NCBI GenBank assembly: GCA_022447555.1
Contig: JAKVBF010000003.1
Span: 191,911 to 255,910, forward strand
Length of the DNA: 64,000 nucleotides
Reading direction: 5' to 3'
Source of the DNA: Mariniblastus sp.
Lineage (GTDB): Bacteria > Planctomycetota > Planctomycetia > Pirellulales > Pirellulaceae
Part shown: one piece after another, positions 8,933 through 17,910 of the stretch
Position numbering within the stretch: position 1 is the first letter of the stretch
How the letters are laid out: each line of letters begins with the position of its first letter
Translations under genes and position numbers: made by a program
Notes under the pieces: model-generated
Told to the model about the DNA's origin: nothing
The model's database searches: none
The model's input: only the letters and a program-made list of their open reading frames with translations

Positions 8933-9589
8933 TTACCGAAGCTGGGTGGTGCACCATAGGCTCGGATCCTCAGCGATCGGCATCTCGGGACCGGTGGCCA
9001 GCGTTTGCCAACCGAGCTCGCGGTCGACGACCGCGTAAAAGAACCCAAGATTGGTATGCTCGTCGGTGTCCCATCCGTTGAGGCAGCCCGAGGGGATGAA
9101 GGCTCGGATAGAATATCCCGTTTTGGTCACCTCGCTGGCGATATTGACTTTGAGGCGGTTGATGGTCGGCGGATCGTCTTTGGAACGGTTGATTTTCAAC
9201 ATACTGGCAACCGGTGTCTCTTTGTTGGATCCACCACCCTTGGGTGTCAAGACGAACCAGTGACAGAATTTTGAGGCTCGATGGATGTTCTGGGTGTCTC
9301 GTGTGTCGACCCAAATTTGCAATCCGTCACTCTCCAGCAGCTGTGTCTCACGGCACCAGACCGATTGTTTTTTTCCGCTGACCGTGGCGTGCAACAGTAG
9401 GCCATCGGTGCGCCAACCCATCCGCACATCGGCAAAATGTCCGCCACCCTCTAAGACAGAGAAACAGGGGAGGCGATGGCTTGCAGGCAGTTCGAATTTG
9501 GCGGACCATTTTTCCTTGGATTCCAGACAGGGAAACCGGTACCGAAACAGCAGGTTTTTTGGGATTTGGGAAACGATCGAATCGGACAT
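8933..9589 (-). CDS. Conserved-looking small protein with a CBM9/DOMON-like beta fold (tentative)
   Basis: A 218 aa protein with no signal peptide. I do not recognise it with certainty. The pattern GGHFADVRMGWRTDGLLLHATV, then ESDGLQIWVDTRDTQNIH, then NIASEVTKTGYSIRAFIPSGCL resembles the carbohydrate-binding family 9-like fold, where DG.xIxxDxR is typical. Known relatives are usually secreted; here secretion is not indicated. The gene starts 49 nt after the uvrA stop on the same strand, so it is probably co-transcribed with uvrA. Whether it works in DNA repair cannot be told from sequence. Confidence 0.6.
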   Translation of the reverse strand: MSDSIVSQIPKNLLFRYRFPCLESKEKWSAKFELPASHRLPCFSVLEGGGHFADVRMGWRTDGLLLHATVSGKKQSVWCRETQLLESDGLQIWVDTRDTQNIHRASKFCHWFVLTPKGGGSNKETPVASMLKINRSKDDPPTINRLKVNIASEVTKTGYSIRAFIPSGCLNGWDTDEHTNLGFFYAVVDRELGWQTLATGPEMPIAEDPSLWCTTQLR

Positions 9590-9638
9590 AGGATTTCAGA
9601 GAGGGTTGATGATTGAAACGGCATCGGTTGTCTAAGGG

Positions 9639-12600
9639 TCACTGGGTCAGGTGCTCTAGGTGTTCCTGCAAAAACTCTTTGAACTTGGGTTGCTTGACTT
9701 GATCGGGATGTTTGAAATTGATGCGAACCAGATCTTTCCCATTGACGTTGGTGACGCTGGGGTCGTCGGCCAGATCGGCCACTCTTCCCAAAGCTACCGT
9801 GTTTTGGGGACATGAAAGTTGCAGCCAAAGCGCGTCCGGCTTTTTAGTTTGAATACTGGCCCAAGGATCCTTCTGATCGGGCCGGTAGAGGTGGACAACC
9901 TGCTTGTTCTTCCACAGGATGCTTCCATCGGGTGAGATTTCCTGAAGTAGATTGTGCAGCACCTCCAGCACTTCAAAGTCCCACTGAACCTTGCGGCCGG
10001 TGGGGAAACCTTTTTGCATAAAGTGCCACTTCTGTCCCAGTTTCGCCCAAGGGGTGTGGTCATCGATATTCAATTCAACCCGCTTGATCCGGTTTTGAAA
10101 ACTGGCGATGGCCTGATCCAAAAATTCCCAGAATGCGGGGATGTTGATCTCCTGCCACGAGTGGGCCCGAATCTCGATCTCCTGAAAACCGCTTTTGTTA
10201 TTCAGGACGCGAACCCGGGGAGTGTTCCCGTAGATTGGCAGGTCGTCCATTTCATTGGCTGTTTGTAAGGGCAGTTGCTCGATCAATTCATCCCGCTTAA
10301 AGGTTCTTGGTCGCACGCGGAACTTCATCTTTAAAAGCCAAGCTTCGCCGGTGATCGCGTGAAAGAACCAGCCCTGCGACTTTTTGAGACCGGTGATCTC
10401 GACCACGGTCCGCTCGCTCCAGTTGGTTTCTCCAAAGCCCTCTTCGCGTTGGATGTAATCGGCGACTTCTTCCAATATTTTTCCGTCCCAATTAACCGGC
10501 TCGCCTTGGCGACCGACGCGGTCTTGAGTGTGCCAACGCCGCCCATCCGATTCCCAAGGCATTTTAGCCGATTTTCCGATGTCCTCGATGTCCATATCGT
10601 TCTTCCGCCATCGGTCGTCTCTGTTGGGATTGTATTCGACCCGCTCTGCGTAAGGTCCTGCTTCGAGAACGCTGGCTAGGGCATCTCCCGTGTAACTGGG
10701 TGGCTGTTCCGATTTGGGTTTCCGGGCTTGCTTGGCATATTGAACGATCATTTCCGGGGTGCCCTGCACCACGATGTGACCGCCGCCCATTCCGGCCTCG
10801 GGTCCCATATCGATCACCCAGTCGGCCGCCTTAATGATGTCTAGGTTGTGTTCGATCAAAACCACACTGTTGCCGATGTCGACCAATCGCTGAAGGACTT
10901 CCAGAAGCTTAGCAAGATCGTCAAAATGCAAGCCCGTGGTCGGCTCGTCAAGTAGATACAAGGTTCGGCCAGTGTCAGGGCGGGCGAGTTCGGCCGCCAG
11001 TTTAACTCGCTGGGCTTCTCCGCCGGAAAGGGTTGGAGCGCTTTGTCCTAGTGTAACGTAGTCCAGTCCAACGTCGCACAAGGTCTGTAGAATACGACGG
11101 ATTTTTGGGATGTTTTGGAACAGTTGAACCGCTTCGCCGCAGGGCATCTCAAGAACGTCATTGATCGAATGGCCGTTGAAACGGACAGCCAGTGTCTCTT
11201 CGTTGTAACGCCGCCCTTTGCAAGAATCACACCGCACCCAAACGTCAGGTAGAAAATGCATTTCAATGCAGATTTGTCCATTACCTTGGCATTCTTCGCA
11301 GCGACCACCTGGAACATTGAAACTGAACCTGCGGGCCGTATAGCCGCGCAGTTTAGCGTCCGGCAGATGAGCATAAAGATTCCGGATTAACTCAAAGACG
11401 CCAGTATAGGTTGCCGGGTTCGAGGTCGGGCTGTTACCGAGGGGTGTCTGATCGACCCGAATGACTTTATTGATGTGTTCGATTCCGGTGATACCTCGAT
11501 GGCCACCGGGACTGGTCGAGGCGCGATGCAATCGTTGAGCCAACGTGTTATAGAGTACGTCGTTGATCAATGAACTCTTGCCGCAGCCACTGGGGCCGGT
11601 GACGACGGTAAGGGTTCCCAAAGGGATTTGTACGTCGATCTCTTTGAGGTTGTTATGATGGGCGCCAAAGATATTGATTGTGTTGGCCAGCGGCCCAGTG
11701 GGGGGCCCCATTTCAGCGGCTGTGGGATTTGATTTTTTAGATTTGGATTTTGTCTTCTTTTTCTTCGTTGGGCCCGGTGGTGATGGAACGGCGAGGGCAG
11801 GGCGGCGATTCGTGGGAATGGGGATCCCCTTCTTGCCGCTCAAGTAGGGTCCGGTCACGGAGGCCCGTTTTTTGCCAACTTGGGTTGGCGTGCCATGGGC
11901 GATGATCTCACCGCCGCCGACTCCGGCCTTGGGACCAAAATCAAAAATATGATCGCTATTTTCAATGATTTCGCGATCGTGCTCGACGACGATTAGGGTG
12001 TTACCCAAATCTCGCAATCGATGCAGTGCCGATAACAATCGGGTGTTGTCGCGGGGGTGCAGACCAATAGTCGGTTCGTCTAAGACGTACAGAACGCCGC
12101 ACAAACCGCTGCCCAATTGGCTGGCGAGGCGGATCCGCTGAGCCTCGCCATTGGAGAGCGATCCCGCCGTGCGTGAAAGTGTGATGTATTGCAATCCTAC
12201 ATCGTTCAGGAATTCGACACGATTGGTGATTTCACGAAGGAGTTCTCCAGCAATTTTAGATTCGCGGGCATCCAATTTCCAACTTTTAATTTCACGGGCC
12301 AGCTGTCCAAACGGCATCCGGCACAAGCCGTCAATGACATGGCCACGAAATTGTACAGCGCTGGCATCATCTCGCAGGCGACTGCCGCCACAGCTGCCGC
12401 ATTCGACTTCGCCAATCAGCGATTGCATTTTCATTCGCAGTCCGGGTGATAAGCGAGAGGCTTCCTCGAGAGTTGGGTAAACCCCTTTAAATTGGAACGA
12501 GAAAACGACCTGTTTTTTGTCGACCACGTCGAACCAGCGATCGTTGGTGCCGTAATAGATGATCCGTCGATTACGGGCGTCGAGTTGGTTGAAGGGGACG

Positions 12601-15600
12601 TCCATCGGGATGCCGGTCGCTTCACACAACACCTTCAACATGACTTTGGAAAGCCGAGTATTTTGTTCCGGCCAAAGCCCAATTGCCCCTTCTTTCAAGG
12701 ATAGTTCTGGATCTCGCATCACGATTTTGGGATCTGCGCCCGTTTGAGTTCCGATCCCTTCGCAATCATCACACCAACCGAGGCGGCTGTTAAAAGAGAA
12801 GTTGTGCGGAGAGAGCGCTTCGAAACTACGACCGCATTGCTCGCATGCTAGATGTTGGCTGTGGCGGATTGTGGTCCAATGGTTTTCGGGCACGTTTTCC
12901 TGTGGGATGGCGACCATCATCACGCCGACTCCCAGTGAAAGTGCCGCTTCGACACTATCGGCAATCCGGCCGTGTGATTTCTTTTGGACCACGACTCGAT
13001 CGACTACGACCTCGACGGTGTGCCGGGATCGACGGTTGGGTGAGGGAGCCTCATCGATGGGGTAGGTGATGCCATCTAGTCGAACTCGCATGAAACCTTT
13101 GGCTCGGATCTCTTCCCACAGTTGATCAAAGGACTGCGACGAATCAAGAACTATCGGAGCCAGAAGAATCAACTTTTGACCGCTGGGATGTTGCATGATT
13201 TTGTCGACGATTTGATCACTGGTCTGAGTCCCGATTTTGATCGCGCATTCGGGGCAATAGCCAGTGCCTAGACGAGAAAATAGGATTCGCAAATAATCGT
13301 AGACCTCGGTAACGGTACCGACGGTTGAGCGGGGCGTCGAACCAAGATTCTTTTGCTCGATTGCGATCGCCGGTGAGAGCCCTTCAATCTGGTCGACTTT
13401 GGGTTTCTCCAATTGATTGACGAATTGCCTGGCGTAGGAACTAAGGCTTTCGACATAACGCCGTTGACCCTCGGCATAGATGGTGTCCATCGCCATTGAG
13501 CTTTTGCCACTACCACTGGGGCCACAGAAAACCGTCATCTTATCCCGAGCGATGTCGGCGTCGACTATCTTGAGGTTGTGCTGCTCCGCCGCCCGCACTT
13601 TGATTTTGGTCGAAATGGTAGGTTGTTTGACGGTCTTCCGTTTGCGAGCCGGCTTGACTTTGGTAACCGGCTTTTCTCCCATCGCCCGAGCGAGCGCTTG
13701 GCCGGTCATCGAGGCTTTGTTCTTGATGATTGTTTCAGGGGGACCCGCACTCACGATCTGGCCACCACCGGCTCCTCCTTCGGGTCCGAGGTCAATGACC
13801 CAGTCGGCCGTCTTGATCACATCCAAATTGTGCTCGACCACCAGCACTGTATTACCGGCCGCGACGAAGCCTTGCAGAACATTTAAAAGAAGTTGGATAT
13901 CGGCAAAGTGGAGCCCGGTCGTCGGTTCATCCAGCAAGTAAAGGGTTTTACCGGTACTGCGTTTGACCAACTCACGGGCCAGTTTGATCCGCTGAGCTTC
14001 ACCGCCCGAAAGCGTGGGTGAGGGTTGTCCAATTTTTAGATAATCCAGCCCAACATCCTGCAGTGTTTTGAGTTTGTCGTAAATTTTAGGAATGTTTTCG
14101 AAAAAGACCATCGCCTCAGCAACGTCCATGTTGAGGACATCAGCGATTGACTTGTCTCGGTATTTGACCTGCAGGGTTTCACGATTGAAGCGTTGTCCTT
14201 GGCACACTGGGCAGGTGACCCAGACATCCGCCAAGAAGTCCATTTCTAGTTTGTTACTGCCGTTCCCTTCACACGCTTCACAGCGGCCGCCTTTGACGTT
14301 GAAGCTGAATCGACCTGGCTTGAAGCCTCGCTTCTTAGCATCCGGTAATTGCGTATAGAGCTTGCGAATCTCATCAAATAACTTGATATAGGTTCCTGGG
14401 TTACTGCGAGGGGTTCGCCCGATCGGAGATTGATCGATGGCAATCAGCTTATCCATCAACTCGAGGCCCTGAAGCTCCTTATAATATCCAGGGTCGCCAA
14501 TCCCGCGGTTTAGTTTTTCTCGCAAGGCTTCGACCAGAATGTCATTCACGAGTGAGCTTTTGCCACTGCCACTGACGCCTGTTACACATACGAACATACC
14601 CAGCGGGATTTCAACATCGATCCCTTTTAAGTTGTTGTGTTCGGCCCCCAAGATGCGGAGCATTTTATCCGGGTTTGGAGAACGCCGCTGTTCCGGAATG
14701 GCAATCGTTTTATTACCGCTAAGGTATTTCCCGGTGACGCTATCTTGAGAGGAACCAATGTCTTGAGGTGATCCTTCGTAGACGACATGACCTCCGTGAA
14801 CACCAGGACCCGGACCAAAGTCGATGATGTGATCGGAGGCTCTCATCGTGTCTTCGTCGTGTTCTACCACGACCACGGTGTTGCCGAGATCGCGAAGGTG
14901 TTGCAACGTACCAATGAGCCGATCGTTATCGCGCGGATGCAACCCGATCGAGGGCTCATCCAAAATATAGAGGACACCCACCAGCCCAGCGCCGATCTGG
15001 CCGGCCAAGCGAATCCGCTGACTCTCGCCACCCGAGAGTGTGGGCGCAGTTCGGTCAAGTGTTAGGTAGTCGAGTCCTACATTCAAAAGGAAACCCAAAC
15101 GGTTGCGGATCTCTTTGACGGGTTCGACCGCTACCAAAGCACGCGTTGCGTCCAATTCCAGTGAACTGAAAAAATCAAAAGCCTCGGCGATCGACAATTG
15201 ACAGATGTCTGGCAAGGCAAGGCTGGCTCGATCCGCAAAGGCCGGATTACTGGACTGTAAACGGAAGTGCCGGGCCTGTTCATTCAGGCGCTTTCCATCA
15301 CATGAAGTGCACTTCATTTCGTCCATGTACTGTTCGAGCTGCCGTAATTTTGGAGCGCTTTTTGTGTTTCGGTACTTTTCGTCCAGTTCGGGGATGATCC
15401 CGGCAAATGTGCCCCCGTATTTCATTGGCGAGCTTCCACCTCGCCAAGTGTAAGTGATATGCAAGTCCCCTGTTCCATAAAGCCAAACCCGTTGCAATTC
15501 AGCTGGAAGTTCTTCCCAAGCCGTTTCGAGGAGAGTGCCTTCGGGTAACTCTTTCAAACGCTCGTAAGTCCCGGCGACACCCTTGTAAATATGACGACGC

Positions 15601-16604
15601 CAACGGCCGAGATCTTTCCACTTGCCAACCAGCTGAATGCAGCCTTGCTGGAATGACTTACTCGGATCTGGGATAAGCAATTCCGGATCAAATGTGAAAA
15701 CGTCACCCAATCCGTCACAGTCATCACACATACCCTGTGGGCTGTTGAATGAAAACATCTGAGGAGTCGGGGGGGTAAAGCTGATCCCGCAATCGGCGCA
15801 TGCGTAGTCCGAGGAATAAACTCGACCTTTCGGTTTTCCACGGGCGCGTGAACGGCTGGGCGCCTCGGCAGGTTCGGTCTCTTCATCATCGGTTGCGATG
15901 ATCAGCGTCCGCTTCCCAATTTTCAATCCGAGCTCAACCGCCTCACTCAATCGTGCTCGAATACTAGGGCCCGATTTAAGACGGTCAATCACGACTTCAA
16001 TATCGTGACGCTGCTGACGCTCCAGTTGGATATCGCTCGTTAGCGAACGAATCTCTCCATCCACTCGAACTCGTGAAAATCCCTGTTTCAATAAATCTGA
16101 AAACAGGTCGCGGTGCTCACCTTTTTGGGCTCGAATAATGGGAGCGAGAACGGAGTACTCAGTCCCTTTAGAGATTTGTAGAATACTACCAATGATTTGG
16201 TCGCGCGACTGAGCTGAAATGGGTTGGTCGCATTTGGGACAGTAGCCTTGACCTGCACGAGCGAACAGGACACGAAGAAAATCGTAAATTTCCGTAATGG
16301 TCCCGACGGTGCTGCGGGGGTTATTGCCGGATGATTTTTGAGAGATTGAGATCGAAGGACTTAGTCCCGAGATCAAATCCACGTCCGGCTTAGGCATCTG
16401 GCCTAAAAATTGACGCGCAAAGCTTGACAAGCTCTCGACGTATCTGCGTTGCCCTTCGGCAAACAGCGTGTCAAACGCGAGCGAGCTTTTACCACTGCCA
16501 CTCACACCCGTGAGGCAGATCAATTTATTGCGAGGTAATATTAGGTCGACGTCACGCAAATTATGTTCACGTGCGCCCTTAATCGTTATGTCCGAAGCTG
16601 GCAT
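9639..16604 (-). CDS. uvrA: Giant tandem UvrA (two UvrA units fused) with extra C-terminal domain
   Basis: Damage-sensing ATPase of nucleotide excision repair, here about 2321 aa, roughly 2.5 times a normal UvrA (about 940 aa). It has two complete units. Walker A motifs start at about residues 33, 676, 1028 and 1670, so the spacing within each unit is equal (643 and 642). Signatures are LSGGESQR, LSGGEAQR, LSNGEAQR and LSGGEAQR, and each domain has an LDEP Walker B. Zinc-type CxxC pairs occur in both units (CPKC/CDDC/CTSC/CEAC/CPVC, then CPEC/CDDC/CGSC/CEEC/CDSC). A Lys/Ser-rich linker lies near 1612-1626. About 318 residues from about 2004 on match no part of UvrA. A tandem UvrA is known in Chlamydia; the tail is unfamiliar to me. 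I chose start ATG 16604; ATG 16628 is possible. Confidence 0.95.
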   Translation of the reverse strand: MPASDITIKGAREHNLRDVDLILPRNKLICLTGVSGSGKSSLAFDTLFAEGQRRYVESLSSFARQFLGQMPKPDVDLISGLSPSISISQKSSGNNPRSTVGTITEIYDFLRVLFARAGQGYCPKCDQPISAQSRDQIIGSILQISKGTEYSVLAPIIRAQKGEHRDLFSDLLKQGFSRVRVDGEIRSLTSDIQLERQQRHDIEVVIDRLKSGPSIRARLSEAVELGLKIGKRTLIIATDDEETEPAEAPSRSRARGKPKGRVYSSDYACADCGISFTPPTPQMFSFNSPQGMCDDCDGLGDVFTFDPELLIPDPSKSFQQGCIQLVGKWKDLGRWRRHIYKGVAGTYERLKELPEGTLLETAWEELPAELQRVWLYGTGDLHITYTWRGGSSPMKYGGTFAGIIPELDEKYRNTKSAPKLRQLEQYMDEMKCTSCDGKRLNEQARHFRLQSSNPAFADRASLALPDICQLSIAEAFDFFSSLELDATRALVAVEPVKEIRNRLGFLLNVGLDYLTLDRTAPTLSGGESQRIRLAGQIGAGLVGVLYILDEPSIGLHPRDNDRLIGTLQHLRDLGNTVVVVEHDEDTMRASDHIIDFGPGPGVHGGHVVYEGSPQDIGSSQDSVTGKYLSGNKTIAIPEQRRSPNPDKMLRILGAEHNNLKGIDVEIPLGMFVCVTGVSGSGKSSLVNDILVEALREKLNRGIGDPGYYKELQGLELMDKLIAIDQSPIGRTPRSNPGTYIKLFDEIRKLYTQLPDAKKRGFKPGRFSFNVKGGRCEACEGNGSNKLEMDFLADVWVTCPVCQGQRFNRETLQVKYRDKSIADVLNMDVAEAMVFFENIPKIYDKLKTLQDVGLDYLKIGQPSPTLSGGEAQRIKLARELVKRSTGKTLYLLDEPTTGLHFADIQLLLNVLQGFVAAGNTVLVVEHNLDVIKTADWVIDLGPEGGAGGGQIVSAGPPETIIKNKASMTGQALARAMGEKPVTKVKPARKRKTVKQPTISTKIKVRAAEQHNLKIVDADIARDKMTVFCGPSGSGKSSMAMDTIYAEGQRRYVESLSSYARQFVNQLEKPKVDQIEGLSPAIAIEQKNLGSTPRSTVGTVTEVYDYLRILFSRLGTGYCPECAIKIGTQTSDQIVDKIMQHPSGQKLILLAPIVLDSSQSFDQLWEEIRAKGFMRVRLDGITYPIDEAPSPNRRSRHTVEVVVDRVVVQKKSHGRIADSVEAALSLGVGVMMVAIPQENVPENHWTTIRHSQHLACEQCGRSFEALSPHNFSFNSRLGWCDDCEGIGTQTGADPKIVMRDPELSLKEGAIGLWPEQNTRLSKVMLKVLCEATGIPMDVPFNQLDARNRRIIYYGTNDRWFDVVDKKQVVFSFQFKGVYPTLEEASRLSPGLRMKMQSLIGEVECGSCGGSRLRDDASAVQFRGHVIDGLCRMPFGQLAREIKSWKLDARESKIAGELLREITNRVEFLNDVGLQYITLSRTAGSLSNGEAQRIRLASQLGSGLCGVLYVLDEPTIGLHPRDNTRLLSALHRLRDLGNTLIVVEHDREIIENSDHIFDFGPKAGVGGGEIIAHGTPTQVGKKRASVTGPYLSGKKGIPIPTNRRPALAVPSPPGPTKKKKTKSKSKKSNPTAAEMGPPTGPLANTINIFGAHHNNLKEIDVQIPLGTLTVVTGPSGCGKSSLINDVLYNTLAQRLHRASTSPGGHRGITGIEHINKVIRVDQTPLGNSPTSNPATYTGVFELIRNLYAHLPDAKLRGYTARRFSFNVPGGRCEECQGNGQICIEMHFLPDVWVRCDSCKGRRYNEETLAVRFNGHSINDVLEMPCGEAVQLFQNIPKIRRILQTLCDVGLDYVTLGQSAPTLSGGEAQRVKLAAELARPDTGRTLYLLDEPTTGLHFDDLAKLLEVLQRLVDIGNSVVLIEHNLDIIKAADWVIDMGPEAGMGGGHIVVQGTPEMIVQYAKQARKPKSEQPPSYTGDALASVLEAGPYAERVEYNPNRDDRWRKNDMDIEDIGKSAKMPWESDGRRWHTQDRVGRQGEPVNWDGKILEEVADYIQREEGFGETNWSERTVVEITGLKKSQGWFFHAITGEAWLLKMKFRVRPRTFKRDELIEQLPLQTANEMDDLPIYGNTPRVRVLNNKSGFQEIEIRAHSWQEINIPAFWEFLDQAIASFQNRIKRVELNIDDHTPWAKLGQKWHFMQKGFPTGRKVQWDFEVLEVLHNLLQEISPDGSILWKNKQVVHLYRPDQKDPWASIQTKKPDALWLQLSCPQNTVALGRVADLADDPSVTNVNGKDLVRINFKHPDQVKQPKFKEFLQEHLEHLTQ

Positions 16605-17124
16605 CTCTAGGCGACGATTCCCATCCATAGCGCACGTTGTAATCAAAAAACGAACCAAGCATTCTATCAGCGGAACCGCATCGTCTCTACCGCGCCACCA
16701 AGACACCTAGGATTTTTGGGATCGCCGCTGTTGGGGCGATTTAAGGCAGTCATTCGGCCAACCATGCGATTCAAGGGGTGCGTGGAGATGGGTACGCGGG
16801 GTCGGAAGTCATGACCGACTCAACCAAAAACCTATCTTTTCTATCAATTTGTCTCCTTTTCAAGCCTTTCTGGTTAGGGAGCGGTGAATTGGGATTTCAG
16901 ACAATTTGCCACTTGTTCTTTCAGTGCCGATGTGGCGTACCGACCCGAACTTCTTTTTTTTGATAAATTCGATTTCCAAGTTCATTCCGAGGGTCCAGTA
17001 AATTCCGGAGCTGGGCTGACCTTCGGGTTTCGGGAAGTTAAACTGTTGACGTTGGTCAAAGGCCGATGATGCCTAGCTTACGGCCGACCTTTTTAAGTTT
17101 TATGTCTCAATATCGGAGAGTTGG
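16605..17124. other. Divergent intergenic region between uvrA and the DUF1080 gene
   Basis: A 520-nt region with no convincing gene. It should hold the uvrA promoter and the promoter of the DUF1080 gene. A hairpin GTCGG/CCGAC sits at about 16801-16822. A terminator-like structure at 17054-17094 is listed separately. Short open frames here have no family character. Confidence 0.5.
17054..17094 (+). terminator. Terminator- or attenuator-like hairpin upstream of the DUF1080 gene
   Basis: GGTC (17054-17057) and GGCCG (17061-17065) pair with CGGCC (17081-17085) and GACC (17086-17089), with an AAA bulge and a 15-nt loop. TTTTT follows at 17090-17094. It ends 30 nt before the next ATG, so it could stop an upstream transcript or act as an attenuator in the leader. 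The large loop makes it a moderate candidate. Confidence 0.45.
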
Positions 17125-17856
17125 ATGCGTTCGCTTTTTATAGTTAACCGTGGCTTATTATTTTTGCAGGTGGGTTTGGTCATTGCGATGATCACCCCGT
17201 TGGGATGGTCTCAGGATGCCAATCGCTCGGACTCAGCTAAAGCGAACTCGGGAAAAACCGTGGTTTTGTTCGACGGTGGGTCGTTGGATCATTTTGAGGG
17301 ATACAAAAGTAAAAAAATTGGGGCCGGCTGGAAAAGTGAAAACGGGGAATTGGTTTTTGATGGCTCGGGTGGTGGCGATATCGTGACCAAAGAGTCGTTC
17401 GATAATTTTGAGCTGACCTTCGAATGGAAGGTCACCAAAGGGGCAAACAGCGGGGTCATGTATCGGGTATCGATGGGAGATGGGGCTCCGTATCTAAGCG
17501 GTCCCGAATTTCAAATACTGGATGACGCTAATCACAATGATGGTCGGAACGAAGCGACTTCAGCCGGCTCTTTGTACGCTCTTTACAAGCCTGATGGGAA
17601 ACAGCTAAAGCCCGTCGGGCAGTGGAATCAATCCAAGATCATTCTCGACGGGAATCACGTTGAGCATTGGTTGAATGGCAACAAAGTGGTTGATGCCGAG
17701 CTTCACAGTGATGATTGGAATGAACGAGTTGCTGGCAGTAAGTTTAAGAATTGGGAAAAGTTTGGCCAAAATAAAGGGGGCCGAATTTGTTTTCAGGACC
17801 ATGGCGATGAGGTTGCTTTTCGCGACATCAAAATTAAAAAATTGGGGTCTCAATAA
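17125..17856 (+). CDS. DUF1080 (3-keto-disaccharide hydrolase-like) secreted protein
   Basis: A 243 aa protein with a signal peptide (about residues 1-30, ending WSQ). It has one DUF1080 domain, a concanavalin-like beta sandwich that is very abundant in planctomycetes; some members act as 3-keto-glycoside hydrolases (known for the family). Visible marks are VVLFDGGSLDHFEGYK, FDNFELTFEWKV, GANSGVMYRV, GPEFQILDD, HWLNGNKVVD and the C-terminal ICFQDHGDEVAFRDIKIK. The start is ATG 17125 with GGAGAG before it. The start of the next gene lies 54 nt downstream on the same strand. The exact substrate is unknown. Confidence 0.92.
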   Translation: MRSLFIVNRGLLFLQVGLVIAMITPLGWSQDANRSDSAKANSGKTVVLFDGGSLDHFEGYKSKKIGAGWKSENGELVFDGSGGGDIVTKESFDNFELTFEWKVTKGANSGVMYRVSMGDGAPYLSGPEFQILDDANHNDGRNEATSAGSLYALYKPDGKQLKPVGQWNQSKIILDGNHVEHWLNGNKVVDAELHSDDWNERVAGSKFKNWEKFGQNKGGRICFQDHGDEVAFRDIKIKKLGSQ

Positions 17857-17910
17857 CCACCAATTTTCGGTTGTTGATGACTAAGGTTTCTAAGATTTTC
17901 TGGCGATAAT

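Noticed and set aside
9639..16604. Duplicate assembly of uvrA
   Set aside because: The two units differ throughout (for example LSGGESQR against LSNGEAQR, different linkers), so they are not copies created by misassembly.
16605..17124. tRNA or small RNA gene in the uvrA upstream region
   Set aside because: Hairpins are present, but no cloverleaf or CCA-type end could be found by eye.
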